DNA from: Sphaerolaimus hirsutus
Taxonomy: Eukaryota; Nematoda; Chromadorea; Monhysterida; Sphaerolaimidae
Direction of reading: 5' to 3'
Assembly: GCA_964036195.1 (NCBI GenBank)
Contig: OZ038460.1
Span: forward strand, 16,681,504-16,745,503
DNA: 64,000 nucleotides
Part shown: piece after piece, positions 10,001 through 20,200 of the stretch
How the letters are laid out: each line of letters starts with the position of its first letter
How positions within the stretch are numbered: the stretch's first letter is position 1
Program-made: the position numbers and the translations under genes
The notes under the pieces: generated by a model
Seen by the model: only the letters and a program-made list of their open reading frames with translations
The model's database searches: none
Told to the model about the DNA's origin: nothing

Positions 10001-12508
10001 GTTACGTACGTTGCATCAGTATAAATACCGCTCCAAATTACTATGTTCGGTACAAATGTTCGTACATTTAGGTATAAATTTTTTCTTATATTGTACCCAT
10101 TGGCGCCATCGCCGACGCCAATCACGCCATGGCGCGGCGTCTACGAATGGCGCCAGCGCCATAACTCCATTCCGCAATTATAGGGGCCAAATTTTAGGGG
10201 GGGGGGCGCCGCCCCCCCCCCCGTTCGCCTGGCTCCGTATACAATCCGCCCCCCCCGCTCAAAAATCCTGGCTACGCCACTGAACTTTTTGTACTCCATC
10301 GCTTGAACTGTTTTATTACTTGAAGTTTGAAAAAAACCGAGAAAAAAATACAGGTCCGCCAGGCGTGTCGCGACTACGAGACGTCGCAACAGTGTGAAAA
10401 TGATGGCATAACTATGCATTCCGCATTGCGAAATTGCCACTTTCAGATGTTTTTTCCGGGTGCACCGGTTTTGGTGCATTGGTGCGACCGTTGGCACCGT
10501 GCCAACGTGTTGAGAATTGACGAGCAAACGAAAAGCATATTTGCGAGTTTGGGGATTCGTGTCACTTGAAATTTTGAATCTTATCCAATATTCGGTACAT
10601 TTGGTATGTGGGAGCGTATTTGCGGGTACATAAAAAATACCTGTTTATAAACATTTGGAATAGCTAAAGGTGGTTTCTGCGGAGACTTTTCGGTGGAATG
10701 CCATTTGAACAAAACACGATGACCTTTTCTGCCAGTGAAGGTTTATGTAACCATGTATTTATCTTACTATTTACTTGCAACTTGAGTATGTAACCATGTG
10801 GTTATCTTACTGTTTACTTTTTACCTTTGGCTACCCCTACATTCGCAGGTGCGCATGATAGACTTGTACAGAACAGTCTCACTCGATCTATTTGACCCAA
10901 AATTGTTTCTGTCCATTCGATTTGCTGGCATGGTGCCAGTCGAGTTGCGTCGGGTGCCGCAGCTGGTGCACGTGTTCAGTTTGGGGCTGAATTTGGTGCC
11001 TACTTCAGATTTGGTTCAGGAGGAAATTTTGGGATTGAAGGTATTTGGTTCCAAAAGGGTTAATGAAGATTGTTGTTTAAGTGTCAATTGTCAAAAAACT
11101 TACTTCATAAAATTTTCCGTTTTACTTTTCTGAGGGGGAACTATTCAAGGGGGGGGGGTTGTTTTTTCATCAAAATGTTGAAGCATGTTTCTATCAACTC
11201 ATTTCACGTCTAGGTAATGGGAATTAATCTCTCCCAATTCATTTAACGGGGGAATTATTCAAGCAAATACTGTACTTTCTTTATTTTTCAGGATTTGGTG
11301 ATCGGCTGCACGCTGGCACTAATTTGCATCGACAAACAAACTGGGCAATACGCGATCGACTTTTACAGCCCAATGCAAAGGTGCTACTTTTCGGTGGATT
11401 GGGCAGAGAAGGGCAAGTTGACTCAGGGCCAAATGAGTGTCAAAAGTTCACGTTAGTGTCTTTCTGGTTTAAATGCTGCTTGGGCTTTTAAGAAAATGGA
11501 TGTTTCCAATTTTGCAATAATAATTTATAAGAATGATATCAGGATCTTCCAGTAATAATGCGTAGAGTTCATTTATGTGGTATACAGTGGGGGCTTATTC
11601 AAGGGGAGGGGTACTTTTAATCTGCCTTGTTTACCCGCACGAAATACCTTACAGTCACTCCGCCTTGTTCGTGGAGCGGCGACTCTGCGCCCAGCACCGT
11701 CGACCCCCAAGCTGCACAGCTCAGACAGGACGGCGGACATGAACTGCAACAACGCCATGGCGGGTGTGCCGCTGCGGTGCACCAGGATTCTGGCTTTGTC
11801 GATGGCACTGGGACATTGGTGCTGGAAAATGGAAATTTCCGAGTGGGTGATGAGTTTGGTTGAGTTTTGAGGATTTGAGGTAGGCAGGCGCAGGGGTTTC
11901 CAATGGGGGTTCTCCCTTCCTTCTACACCCTGAAAAAGCCTTTATATCGGACACCAGCAACCCCCCCCCCCAATTATTTCCAGCTATCTATCTATCCCTG
12001 AGGCCGCTCAGCTATCTATCCAACCCCCCGGAGTGTCAAAATCTAGGAGACCCCTGGAGGTAGGGATGGAAAAGAACGTTTTTATGACCCGTTTTGAAAT
12101 ATAACTGTTTTTTTAAAGCTAACAAATGTGGTCGTGGTCAACATATGACAACTGGTAAGGTTCCAAATCCCGACAAGTGTCAAGATTTTCCAGTCTGCAC
12201 CCCGGCACCCGAATCCAGAAAACCCATTTCCCGTTAGAATTAAAAAATTCAAGTACGAATTGTCACATTTTTTTCATATTTTTCAGACCTCACAGCAGCG
12301 ATATCCACAGTCAAATGCATCTAACAACAATGTGTTGCCACCCCCCGGATTTCCTCATTCGCAAGGCAATTACCAAAATTATGTTTCAAATATGGCGGCC
12401 GGGGTGTCTGGCGCTCCTCTGCCCTCATCCGTGCAGATGTCTAGTGAACCTGCTGTGATGTCTTTTGCACATAAAATTGAATTGCCCCCGCCCCCTCAGT
12501 GGGATTAA
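1094..12508 (+). CDS. Tudor-domain protein, 9 exons
   Basis: Exons that join in frame: 1094-1141, 1686-1985, 2285-2537, 9452-9594, 10354-10560, 10849-11040, 11292-11451, 11655-11842, 12287-12508; 1713 nt, about 570 residues. ATG 1094 is the likely start: an in-frame stop lies at 1046 and no AG acceptor falls between. Exons 1-3 (residues 1-200) are polar and low in order, with a proline patch PPPVPLPDYKK. Residues about 225-400 fit an extended Tudor domain; its core (about 283-345) reads PGAPVLVHWCDRWHRANVLR, then a strand VRMIDLYRTV where classical Tudors have the VxFxDYGN strand. The aromatic cage is degenerate, so methyl-arginine binding is uncertain. Known Tudor proteins of this layout act as germ-granule or piRNA scaffolds; the role here is inference. 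The C-terminus is Q/N/P-rich and ends PPPPQWD. The intron 5 donor (GTCACT at 10561) and intron 8 donor (GTGGGT) are weak. Possible polyadenylation signal AATAAA at 12774. I cannot assign an orthologue. Confidence 0.78.
3416..3851. mobile_element. C-rich fold-back element, complete copy
   Basis: Starts TACCGTATTACCTCGAATTA and ends with the inverse GGTAATACGGTA. Inner blocks are C7-C10 runs separated by TCGAAATA or TCGAATAA, followed by a non-C core (about 3540-3740). Confidence 0.8.
3911..4248. mobile_element. C-rich fold-back element, complete copy (GCTTGAATAA subtype)
   Basis: Starts TACCGTATTTGCTTGAATAA and ends TTATTCAAGCAAATACGGTA. The flanks CTTTGGCACA and CTTTGCGTTC are similar and may be a degraded target duplication. 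Confidence 0.8.
4378..4470. repeat. Fragment of the TTCTAATAGAACGG element family
   Basis: CATATTTCGTCTAATAAAGA and repeated GTTCTATTGGAGG units match the better copies at 50796-51206 and 62577-62772. Confidence 0.5.
4680..4795. mobile_element. C-rich fold-back element end, cut by the assembly gap
   Basis: G-rich strand of the family (GGGGGGGTATTTCGAGGGGG) ending ATTCGAGGTAATACGGT at the first N. The gap probably sits here because of the homopolymer runs. Confidence 0.7.
4796..4995. other. Assembly gap, 200 N
   Basis: Exactly 200 consecutive N, a conventional scaffolding placeholder; the true length is unknown. Confidence 0.98.
5704..5867. mobile_element. 164-bp near-perfect palindromic MITE, copy 1
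   Basis: CACACACACTAGTTTACCAA... is mirrored by ...TTGGTAAACTAGTGTGTGTG with only a few mismatches around the centre near 5785. A second copy lies at 17635-17799. No coding capacity. Confidence 0.85.
6454..6552. repeat. Inverted repeat with ~45-bp arms
   Basis: Arms include CCCAACTGTATCATGGTAAC and GTTACCTTGATACAGTTGGG around a short ATATTATTTAT loop. It lies in a larger CTGGCTCTG-rich region (about 6330-6450). Confidence 0.7.
6575..7070. repeat. Array of GTAAAGTGTCAAAT-type units ending in a stem-loop
   Basis: About 15 degenerate alternations of GTAAAG, GTGTCAAAT and GTCAAATGTG, then three GTATCCAAATCTTATTT units that return inverted as AAGATTTGGATAC (6960-7020), then ACATTTGACACTTCACTTTA on the far side. 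It reads as one long fold-back element. GTATCCAAATCTTATTTT recurs at 52980-53010. Confidence 0.65.
7097..7560. repeat. 24-bp tandem array, about 19 units
   Basis: The unit ATGGTTAGTAGGCCTAAGCT+TAAA repeats about 19 times, with variants GGCC/GGGC/GGTC. Because 24 is a multiple of 3, several frames are open on both strands (an apparent MVSRPKLK repeat on plus, TILSLGLL on minus). I do not call these genes. The array decays into CCTAAGCCTAAGCCTAAG at 7552-7570. Confidence 0.9.
8145..8510. mobile_element. C-rich fold-back element, complete copy (ATATCCTCGAATAA subtype)
   Basis: TACCGTATATCCTCGAATAA at the left and CGAGGATATATGGTA at the right, with inner AACTCCCCC-type blocks. Confidence 0.75.
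8534..8997. mobile_element. hAT-like non-autonomous element, CAGGGGTCTCC family
   Basis: Left end CGGGTCTCCAAGATTTTGGC, right end CCTAGGAGACCCCTG. The 8-bp target duplication CATACGCA is present on both sides (8526-8533 and 8998-9005). Inner sequence has GATAGATAGCTG and long G runs. Other copies: 22858-23377, 11885-12056, part at 9604-9740. Confidence 0.8.
9604..9740. mobile_element. Partial CAGGGGTCTCC-family element
   Basis: CAGGGGTCTCCAATGGGG followed by TATCTATCCCGGAGGCC and a C run, directly after the exon-4 donor at 9595. The other end is not recognisable. Confidence 0.55.
9844..10282. mobile_element. hAT-like non-autonomous element, CAGTGGCGTAGCC family
   Basis: Starts CAGTGGCGTAGCCTAGG and ends CTGGCTACGCCACTG. 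The flanks AACCTTTT (9836-9843) and AACTTTTT (10283-10290) are a target duplication with one change. CAGTGGCGTAGC termini are widespread in animal hAT elements. A GGCGCC-rich block lies within (10090-10170). Confidence 0.8.
11131..11275. mobile_element. Partial C-rich fold-back element in Tudor intron 6
   Basis: GGGGGAACTATTCAAGGGGG near the left and ATTATTCAAGCAAATACTGTA at the right match one arm of the family. Confidence 0.6.
11885..12056. mobile_element. Short CAGGGGTCTCC-family element in Tudor intron 8
   Basis: CAGGGGTTTCC at 11891 and GGAGACCCCTG ending at 12056. GAGGTAGG occurs at 11877-11884 and again at 12057-12064, an 8-bp duplication with six extra bases (CAGGCG) inside the left end. 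Confidence 0.7.
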
Positions 12509-13219
12509 TTGGTTGACTGTACTTTTGTTTTTTAGTCGGAAAATGTTTGTTTTCGATTTTTTTGAGCGTTTCATGGTTTGTTGCCTTGTTCTTAAAAAGA
12601 AATTATCGTGGCTGGCATTTTGAACGAAATTTGATCTTGATTCTTTGAAGTTGTTGTCGGAAATTGCACACTTGTCAGGCAAAACATTTCATGAGTAGGG
12701 TTAGTCAAAAATAAGTTTTTAAGCTGCTCGATTTTAAAATACAATTTTTTTAATTTCATATATTTTTCGTCGAAATAAATAACTCGGATGGGGGAACATG
12801 AAAGTGGGTTATTTTCACTTCAATTGTATTTTATGCTGCAATTTTAAGTGAAAAGGTAAAACAATCGCTTGCCAACCCTATTCACGATACGTAAATTTGG
12901 CACCTGTTTTTTAGGAAATGTATCTGATTCAATCCACACTTCCAAAAATTTACTCCTGGAGATAATTACTGTGCCGCCGCAAGATTTTTGCTGAATAATT
13001 TTTTTCAACGTTCAGTTCAACTCAATTGTCCTTGTGGAGCATTCTGTTTTCTGATTTTTATAAAATTCATTCTGGCGGCATTAATATTATTGACAACTAA
13101 TGAAATTCTAAAAAATGTCTGTTTCGGTACTTTAATTTTGCAAAATGTCGGTTAATTTAGCCATGAATCACATTCCAGTGTAATTCGTGAATATTATACG
13201 CGTTAATCTTGTGAATATT
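12509..13219. other. 3' flank of the Tudor gene
   Basis: A/T-rich with no open frame of interest. AATAAA at 12774 could end the transcript. I see nothing else that I can support. Confidence 0.5.
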
Positions 13220-13738
13220 GGCGCACCGCACACTGATTTTGGACGTTCAGCGTTCGAACGTTTGAAATCCGCTGAATCGGAACTTAGAATCCGCGGTTCG
13301 GACGCTTTATGTTCTGCGGTTGAGCGGCCGCCATATTGATTTTTCAAAAATTTATTTTAGAGTTTCTGGAAATTTTCGCAAACGGTATTTTCGCGGTTTC
13401 AGCGGATGAAAATTCATGCATGAAATATGTATCTCTGAACAACCCGAATCATAAACAGCCTGTGAAGAAAACATCCGGACTGTTTGAATTCAGCAGAAAG
13501 CATATGTAGGTTTAAATGGGATTAAGATGTTGGTAGTGATGGAAAAGTGCCATGGCGATTTTGGCGCTAAAATGCTCTGGCAGCATTAGCGCTTGTCGCC
13601 GCGATCTGAAAAGCGCCATAGCGCTTTTGGCGTCTGGCGCCATTTTCCAGTGGCGCTATTGGCGCCTGACACAGCATTTTAAATGGCGCCAAAAAGCACC
13701 AACGTTAATGATAAAATTGTTACAATACAGGTATGTAC

Positions 13739-14680
13739 CATAGTTGTTAAAACGTATTTACTTTTACTCGATATATACGTATACTGAAATACAAGGTAAA
13801 TATGTTTATGTTTCCTTTGAAAAAAAGTTCTGGTACTCACTTTTACATATACTTTTTGAAAGTCCTCGAGTACAGAAAATGTATTTCAGATAGTCTTTTA
13901 TCTAGATTTTTGAAGGTATAGAGGGAAATAAAAATATGCTAAAAAATATCCCATGCTAAGAATATGGGAAACTAGTGGAAAATGGGTATAGAACCAAATA
14001 TATGGTCAAAAATTAATAAAAATAATCAAGAAGTTATGAAAATCGGTGATTTTGGGCGAAAATTTTGGTGACATCTGTCAAAAGTACTCACGTTTATGTT
14101 TTCTGAGGGGAAAAGTATGTTTACTCACGTTTATTCATGAGTAAAAGTGAAACAAATTAGGTACTTTACGTTTTCTGTAATCAGGGGTTGAGTAAAAAAT
14201 AAATACTTAATGTTTACATACTTACATACCGTATATCCTCGAATAAGTCCCCCGGGGAGTTATTTTTTCGTCAGAGTTTTTGAGGGGGGAGTTATTCAAG
14301 GGTGGGGAGTTATTCAAGGGAGGGAGTTATTTTTTCCTCATAATATTCAGGAAAACTTGCAGGTAGATAGGTGTGTATACACTGTGTAATACACACTGAT
14401 GTGCATCTCCTTTCGCTGCCGTATGCTAACATATCATTGTATTTTTTGTCTCACACACTGCACTGCATTTGCATTTTTTTTTCACTTGTTACAGTATCTT
14501 CTCCACTCATCACAGAGGGGGGAGTTTTTCAAGGGTGGGGAGTTATTCAAGGGGGGGAGTTATTTTTTCGTCAGTGTTTTTGAGGGGGGAGTTATTCAAG
14601 GGTGGGGAGTTATTCAAGGGGGGGTCTTATTCGAGGATATACGGTACTTTGAAAAAAGTTCCGTACTTTTAACAACTCTG
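13739..14680. mobile_element. hAT-like element, CAGAGTTGTTAAAA family, with a fold-back nested inside
   Basis: Left end CATAGTTGTTAAAACG, right end TACTTTTAACAACTCTG. The perfect 8-bp duplication GTATGTAC lies on both sides (13731-13738, 14681-14688). The interior is rich in GTAAAAGT and ACTTTTAC motifs. A C-rich fold-back (14227-14646) is inserted close to the right end. Confidence 0.85.
14227..14646. mobile_element. C-rich fold-back element nested in the 13739-14680 element
   Basis: TACCGTATATCCTCGAATAA at the left and TTATTCGAGGATATACGGTA at the right, with GGGGGGAGTTATTCAAGGG blocks inside each end. Confidence 0.85.
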
Positions 14681-14828
14681 GTATGTACATATTTACATTG
14701 ATATTCTTGTATTCAGTTTATTATTTCTGAGGTCAATTAAAGGTTGACTAAAATTGAGTTTGGACCTGACATATTGGTAAATATAAGGAGAGGTGTGGAA
14801 ATACATGTTTACTTTAACTTAAAGGTGT

Positions 14829-15235
14829 TTACCATATTTCCTCGAAATACCCCCTTGAATCAACCCCTTTGAAAAACACCCAGGTCTTCTCAAGCTGAGG
14901 AAAAATACCCCCTCCCCTTGAAATACCCTCCATCTTGAATAAGCTACATCATGTATGCAATGAACATGTTGTGCGTGTTTATTACTGCAAATTTACATCA
15001 CACCTATACATACATAGACCTGTTCGTGTAATGATATATGATATGATGTGCCCAAATATATTTTATTTAGTCACATTTATTGCTTTTTGGATATGTCAAT
15101 ACCTATTCTTTACCATGATCCCTCATGAAAATTTCTGGCGAAATAATAACCCCCTCGAATAAGCCCCCTCGAAATACCCCACTCAAAAATTTCCACACTG
15201 AAAAATAAGCCCCCTGGGGTATATTTGGATACAGG
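14829..15235. mobile_element. Degraded C-rich fold-back; uninterrupted paralogue of the split copy
   Basis: Starts ACCATATTTCCTCGAAATAC and ends near CCCCCTGGGGTATATTTGG. The core at 15050-15082 (CCCAAATATATTTTATTT) corresponds to the insertion point of the 12.17-kb segment. Confidence 0.65.
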
Positions 15236-15265
15236 GTAAATATCTTTTGGTTTCCTCAAAAAATG

Positions 15266-15770
15266 CACAGTTGTTAAAAGTACTGAATTTTTTTAAAAGT
15301 AAACGTAAATGTAAAGTATTTGTATTTTACTCACACATGAGTACAGAAAACATAAAGTATTTTATTTTTACTTTTACACTGCGTAAAAGGTGAGTAAAAT
15401 ACTTTTTTCTAGAGAAGATGTAAAAATGAGTATTTTTTCAAGGAAAATGAATTTTTGTCTCACAGAAAACGTAAAAGTAGGTAAATTTTCTCACAAAAAA
15501 AGTAAAAATGGCATTATTTAATTTGTACTCTGAAATACATCGAAGATGTCTTTTACTCTCCCGATAAGTATTTCTTAGGAAAATGTCCTGGTTGTCACTT
15601 TCTGTCTGGGAAAATGATATTTTCTGTCACCTTAAACACATGTTTTCTGTACTCGCGTACTTTCAAAAAGTATGTGAGTATGTGAGTACCGGTATTTTTT
15701 CGGGGGGAAACGTAAAGGTATTTACGCGACGCGAGTAAACGTCAATCCAAGTTCAATGATGAAATAAGTA
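15266..15770. mobile_element. Partial CAGAGTTGTTAAAA-family element
   Basis: Left end CACAGTTGTTAAAAGTACTG followed by many GTAAAAGT/TACGTTTTC motifs. No matching right end was found. Confidence 0.6.
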
Positions 15771-15785
15771 TCCAAACCTGAATAC

Positions 15786-15935
15786 TGTATATCCTTCAAT
15801 ACGACCCCTCTGAATAAACATCCCCTGAAGGCCATGTGAGAAAAAGTAACTCCCCATTTTTGAATAACTCACTCCTTGAAAACTTCTGACAAAATAATAA
15901 CTCCCCTGGGGTCTTATTGGAGTATAGGTGTACAG
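15786..15935. mobile_element. Degraded short C-rich fold-back
   Basis: CTGTATATCCTTCAATACGA ... GGGGTCTTATTGGAGTATAG are decayed arms of the family. Confidence 0.5.
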
Positions 15936-16354
15936 TAAGTTTTTCGATACATGAATGAATATGCAGATGCTATGTGGGGTCTAAACATGTGCAAAACCTA
16001 TATGATGAGAAAACCACTGTTACCTCATTAAAATGCTGTAAAATGCAGTTTTTGTAAAAAAACAACGAGTTTTTACAACAAAAAACACCGAAATAAAACA
16101 TGAAACTGAAACATGAAAATTCATTTGGCACTATAGTATTCGCAGTTCAGCATTTGAAATCAAAGTTCAGCGTTCGAGATTATTTCAGCGCGCCAAATCG
16201 TCCGAATTTTTCACTCGCCGAATCGACAAACCACCCAATTTGAATCGTCCGGACGATTTGGAGTTCGGCACTTTTGGCGGTTCCGCGTTTTTAGTTCAGC
16301 GGATGGCAAAAAACGTTCGAACGCTGAACTTGCAAAAGCAGTGTGCGGTGCGCC

Positions 16355-17279
16355 ATTAAATACAAAATATCCCAAAAAAAATTCGTTGAACCTCCCTCCA
16401 ATCAGAAAAAACATGCCTCCATAATTCCACCAACAGATCTCAACTCAAAGGACACACTCAAAATTTGCAAGGTCGGAATAAAAAGAGGGGTGGCATTAAA
16501 AATTGTCTTAACCTACCCAAATTTCAGTAGTTTTTCAGTCTTGTCGTAAATCAAATCGTCCGAACCTACTTTAGAATTCCGCCCGGGCGTAAATAAAAAA
16601 GTTCGAACCGCCCTTGCCAATTCTGAGTGTGCCTTTCATACAAAATACACAACGAAAATTTCATTGAACCTCCTTCGAATCAGAAAAACAATAAGCCGCC
16701 CATCAAAATTCCTCCATAACCTCTGACATTTCGAAACAGCCCTTCACATTCAGCGCTGGCGTCGTGCCAAAAACCTCTCCTTGACATTCAGGGTCTGAAA
16801 ATCGATCGCCGCCAGCCTCCCGAGGCTCTACTCTCGAAAATGTCGGCTGCATTGTATTGATTCGAAAAGTGGGTCACGTTCTATTTGACTAGGCTGTGGT
16901 GCAGTCGCTCAACTCAGTTGACATGTCGGTGGGGTGTTGGGCTTTTCTGTTTTGCGTGGTTTAGAATGAATTTGCGGTTGCGTGAAGTTTTCCTGTTAAG
17001 CGTGTCTTTTCACTGGTTTTGAGGGTTTTTTGTCGGTTTTGTTTGGGATGTGCGATGTACCTGTTTATGTGGAATAAGTCTAAACACTTCTCATTTCTTT
17101 TATCATTAGTGCATTTTCACGCGCGAGGGCAAATTTGTAAAATATAATCAGATATTTAAGTCAACCCGACCCCCTTCATGAATTGACTACTCCATTTTTA
17201 ATTTTGCATGTTTTTTGCAGGCACTCTAAAGAAGAATTTTAATGAAAGCCAGTAACATCGATTAAAACATTCAGTCAAA
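16355..17279. other. Upstream region of the LAPTM4-like gene
   Basis: Moderate GC, with stretches of CCTCC(C/T)TCAATCAGAAAAA repeated twice (16390-16420, 16665-16695). No repeat borders or promoter motif that I can support. Confidence 0.4.
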
Positions 17280-20200
17280 ATGATGACATTGTGGTCGTGG
17301 AGAATGTATAATGCGGCTGAAGTGCGTCGGTATATTTCAGAACAAGAGCGCCGCTCTGCGCAGGTCGGTTTGATCAAATTATGATGAATTGTGTTTTTGG
17401 CTACACTTTCTGTGTTTTAAGTTGTTCAGAATTTTGCTCAATTAGAATTAAGTTTTTGCTTTTCAAAAAGAAATTACAATTACATTGTTTTTGTTTTTGC
17501 GTGTGTTTTTGTAACAGTTGGACTCAAATACAGCGCACTTTTTTTGAATCACTGTATTTCTGTGCCTTTTGTCCGATCCCATGTTCGTTGGGATGCTGTG
17601 TAAAAAACACATTTGAAAATTACACGCATTGCCAACACACACACTAGTTTACCAACATGAAATGCTTGACCATTTTGGTAAACTGTTTTGACAAAACAGT
17701 ACGAAGCACCGTACAACTCTGTACAGTGTTTCGTACTGTTTCGTCAAAACAGTTTACCAAAATGGTCGAGCATTTCATGTTGGTAAACTAGTGTGTGTGG
17801 GCCCATTAGCGCTTTTCATTAGCACTAAAATCATTGCGCCCCCGAATCGCAGCGCGCCCGGCTGCAGCACTCTGCCGCCACGCTGCACACGTTGAATCGG
17901 CTCGGCGTGCCGCACTTCGCCGGCGCCACCGTGTGCGCCGATGAAGACCCCAGATTTAGGTGCTGCGCTGGGTGTTGCCACGTTCGCACGGGAACTATTG
18001 TGCTTGGCGCGTATAATTTGGTTGGTGACGTGTTTTTGGATTGAAATTTTGTCAACTTACAATCGTGGCGTTTTATATCATTTGATAGCATTGTTTGTCT
18101 CCCGACTCCGCCCACCCAGCATTTTATTTTCTGCTGCTCTCAACTGGTTTCAATTCCGCCAGGGGCAATCCCGCACCCTGTAAAGTGTGAAGTAAAATAA
18201 AACTCCATATCGATCTAAGCAAACAAAATTTATTACTGAACTTTTGACACTTTGCATGACAATTGACAAATTTGTATGACATTTTACAGGGTGCGGCCGT
18301 GCCAGATTGGCACGAGTAGACAAGTGGCAAGTGATAAACAAAGTCAAGTAAACATTAATTGACAACTAAATTTACAAATAGAAATACTCCGTTAACTTGT
18401 CACTACCCCTATTTCTCGCCACTTCCCTCTTTTGGAATGAGAATTTAAATTCTAACCCCCCACGCAACCACACACTCAAACGACTGAGGCTATCTGTGCA
18501 TGTTTACCCGCTGTGCATGTAGACCCTAATTTTCACACAAAATCGCTCATTTTCATACCATTTTATACATTTTCACCTTCAAAATCACTAGTTCATGTGT
18601 TTTATTGTCTATTTTAAGCTATTTCTTGTAGTATATGTGCTTATATACCCATTTTTAGTAATTTTTCACCTACTTTTAGCGATTTTTCTACCTTTTTTCC
18701 TCATTATGAAAAAAACCTATACAATGAACCCCCACGAACCCCCAAACCCCCAAAAAAATTTTTTTAGCTATGTATCCCTCCAGAGGAGCGAAAAGCCATC
18801 TATCCAACCCCCTGGAGGGTCGAAGTCTTGAATACTCCTGACATGCACAGCCGGTAAACATGCACAGAGGCACAGGCCCACTCAAACAACCCCCCTAACC
18901 CCCTCAGATGATCCAATCCCTAGCCGCGTGCATGCTACTAGCCGTCTTACTACAACCCTCCATGATACACGGAGATGTCCAAAGGCATTCGAATATTGTC
19001 GACCAGACGCCGAATGGCTGGCGCCTGGTTCATATGAGCGGGTTGTGGGCTAATGAGAATGATGTGAATGCAGCGGATGGAAGTAGGGTGCCTGGGGTGG
19101 GGGTCGCGTGAGTGGGGGGGGGTATGTGGTCAGAATGTTGTGGATATTTGCTACACTTGTTTACGGGTGGGAATTGAGCTTTCAGAACTTTTTGGCCAGT
19201 TTCATAATCAAGATAACTCGTTACAGTTAGTGAATATTTTCACCTCTTTTTAGTGATTTTTCTTTTTTCTGCCTTCTGAACTTTGACAAAGCCTATATAT
19301 TGAACCTCCACCAAACCCATACCGACACCATAGAATTTTTTTCCAGCTATCTATTCCTCTGAAAGAGTTATTTATTACATATCTATCTGAACCCCCGCCT
19401 GAGTCCGAATGTACAAGACCCTGATTAAAATGATTCTAATTCCGTTAATCACAAATTGCCAACTGTCACAATACAAAATTTAATTTGCATTCAATTTTCA
19501 GTGTGCCGACAGCGTCTGCATCTGAATTGCGACAACAAAACAATGCATTCGAACACCTGAATTTAGTTCCTGAAACACAAACAGCTGATCAGCGTAATTC
19601 GGACAGTGTGGGTGATCAGCACAGTAGTAATGCTTATGTTTCACTGAGTGATGTCACTGGGGGTGGTCCAAACTTGGCACTGGGCCAATTTCGGGAACGT
19701 GCTATGAGGACGTTGCGGGAAGGTGGGTGCTTTTTGTGAGGTTCTATCTAATCAAAAATATGGCGTATCGAGTACCAAGCAACATTCCTGGTCGAAAGTA
19801 GACAACTAAACTTTGAAATAATCTCGAATATAAATAGATGGCAAAACGTTGGAATATGTATAAAAAATCGAGCATCTCCTTCTGAATATCTAGTCGATAT
19901 CCATATCAACAGCCAGAGTTATAATTTGTCGCATTTTGATACCATATGATCCGAATCCTAGTTTTTGTTTTCAAAAATAGCATTGTAAAAAATTTATTTA
20001 GAATTTAAAAAACGAGTCACACAACGCAGGCGATATCCAGCTTCTGCTAGCTCTGGTCCTCGGTCTAATTTTCATAACGTGTCTGCTTATTTATGGTGCA
20101 CTCAAACACCGTCCCGTGTATTTGTTGCCGTTTTTCTGCTTTCAAGTGTTCGATTTTATCGTGAGCTGTTTGACCGCTGTAGGACACAACCAGTGGCTGC

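Larger units (their letters stand above)
13220..16354. mobile_element. 3.1-kb TIR element with nested insertions
   Basis: Left end GGCGCACCGCACACTG... and right end ...CAGTGTGCGGTGCGCC are inverted copies; similarity continues inward for about 80 bp (GTTCAGCGTTCGAACG and its inverse). ATT flanks both sides (13217-13219, 16355-16357). No transposase frame is visible. The interior holds the hAT-like element at 13739-14680, C-rich fold-backs and GGCGCC-rich sequence near 13534-13700. Confidence 0.7.
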
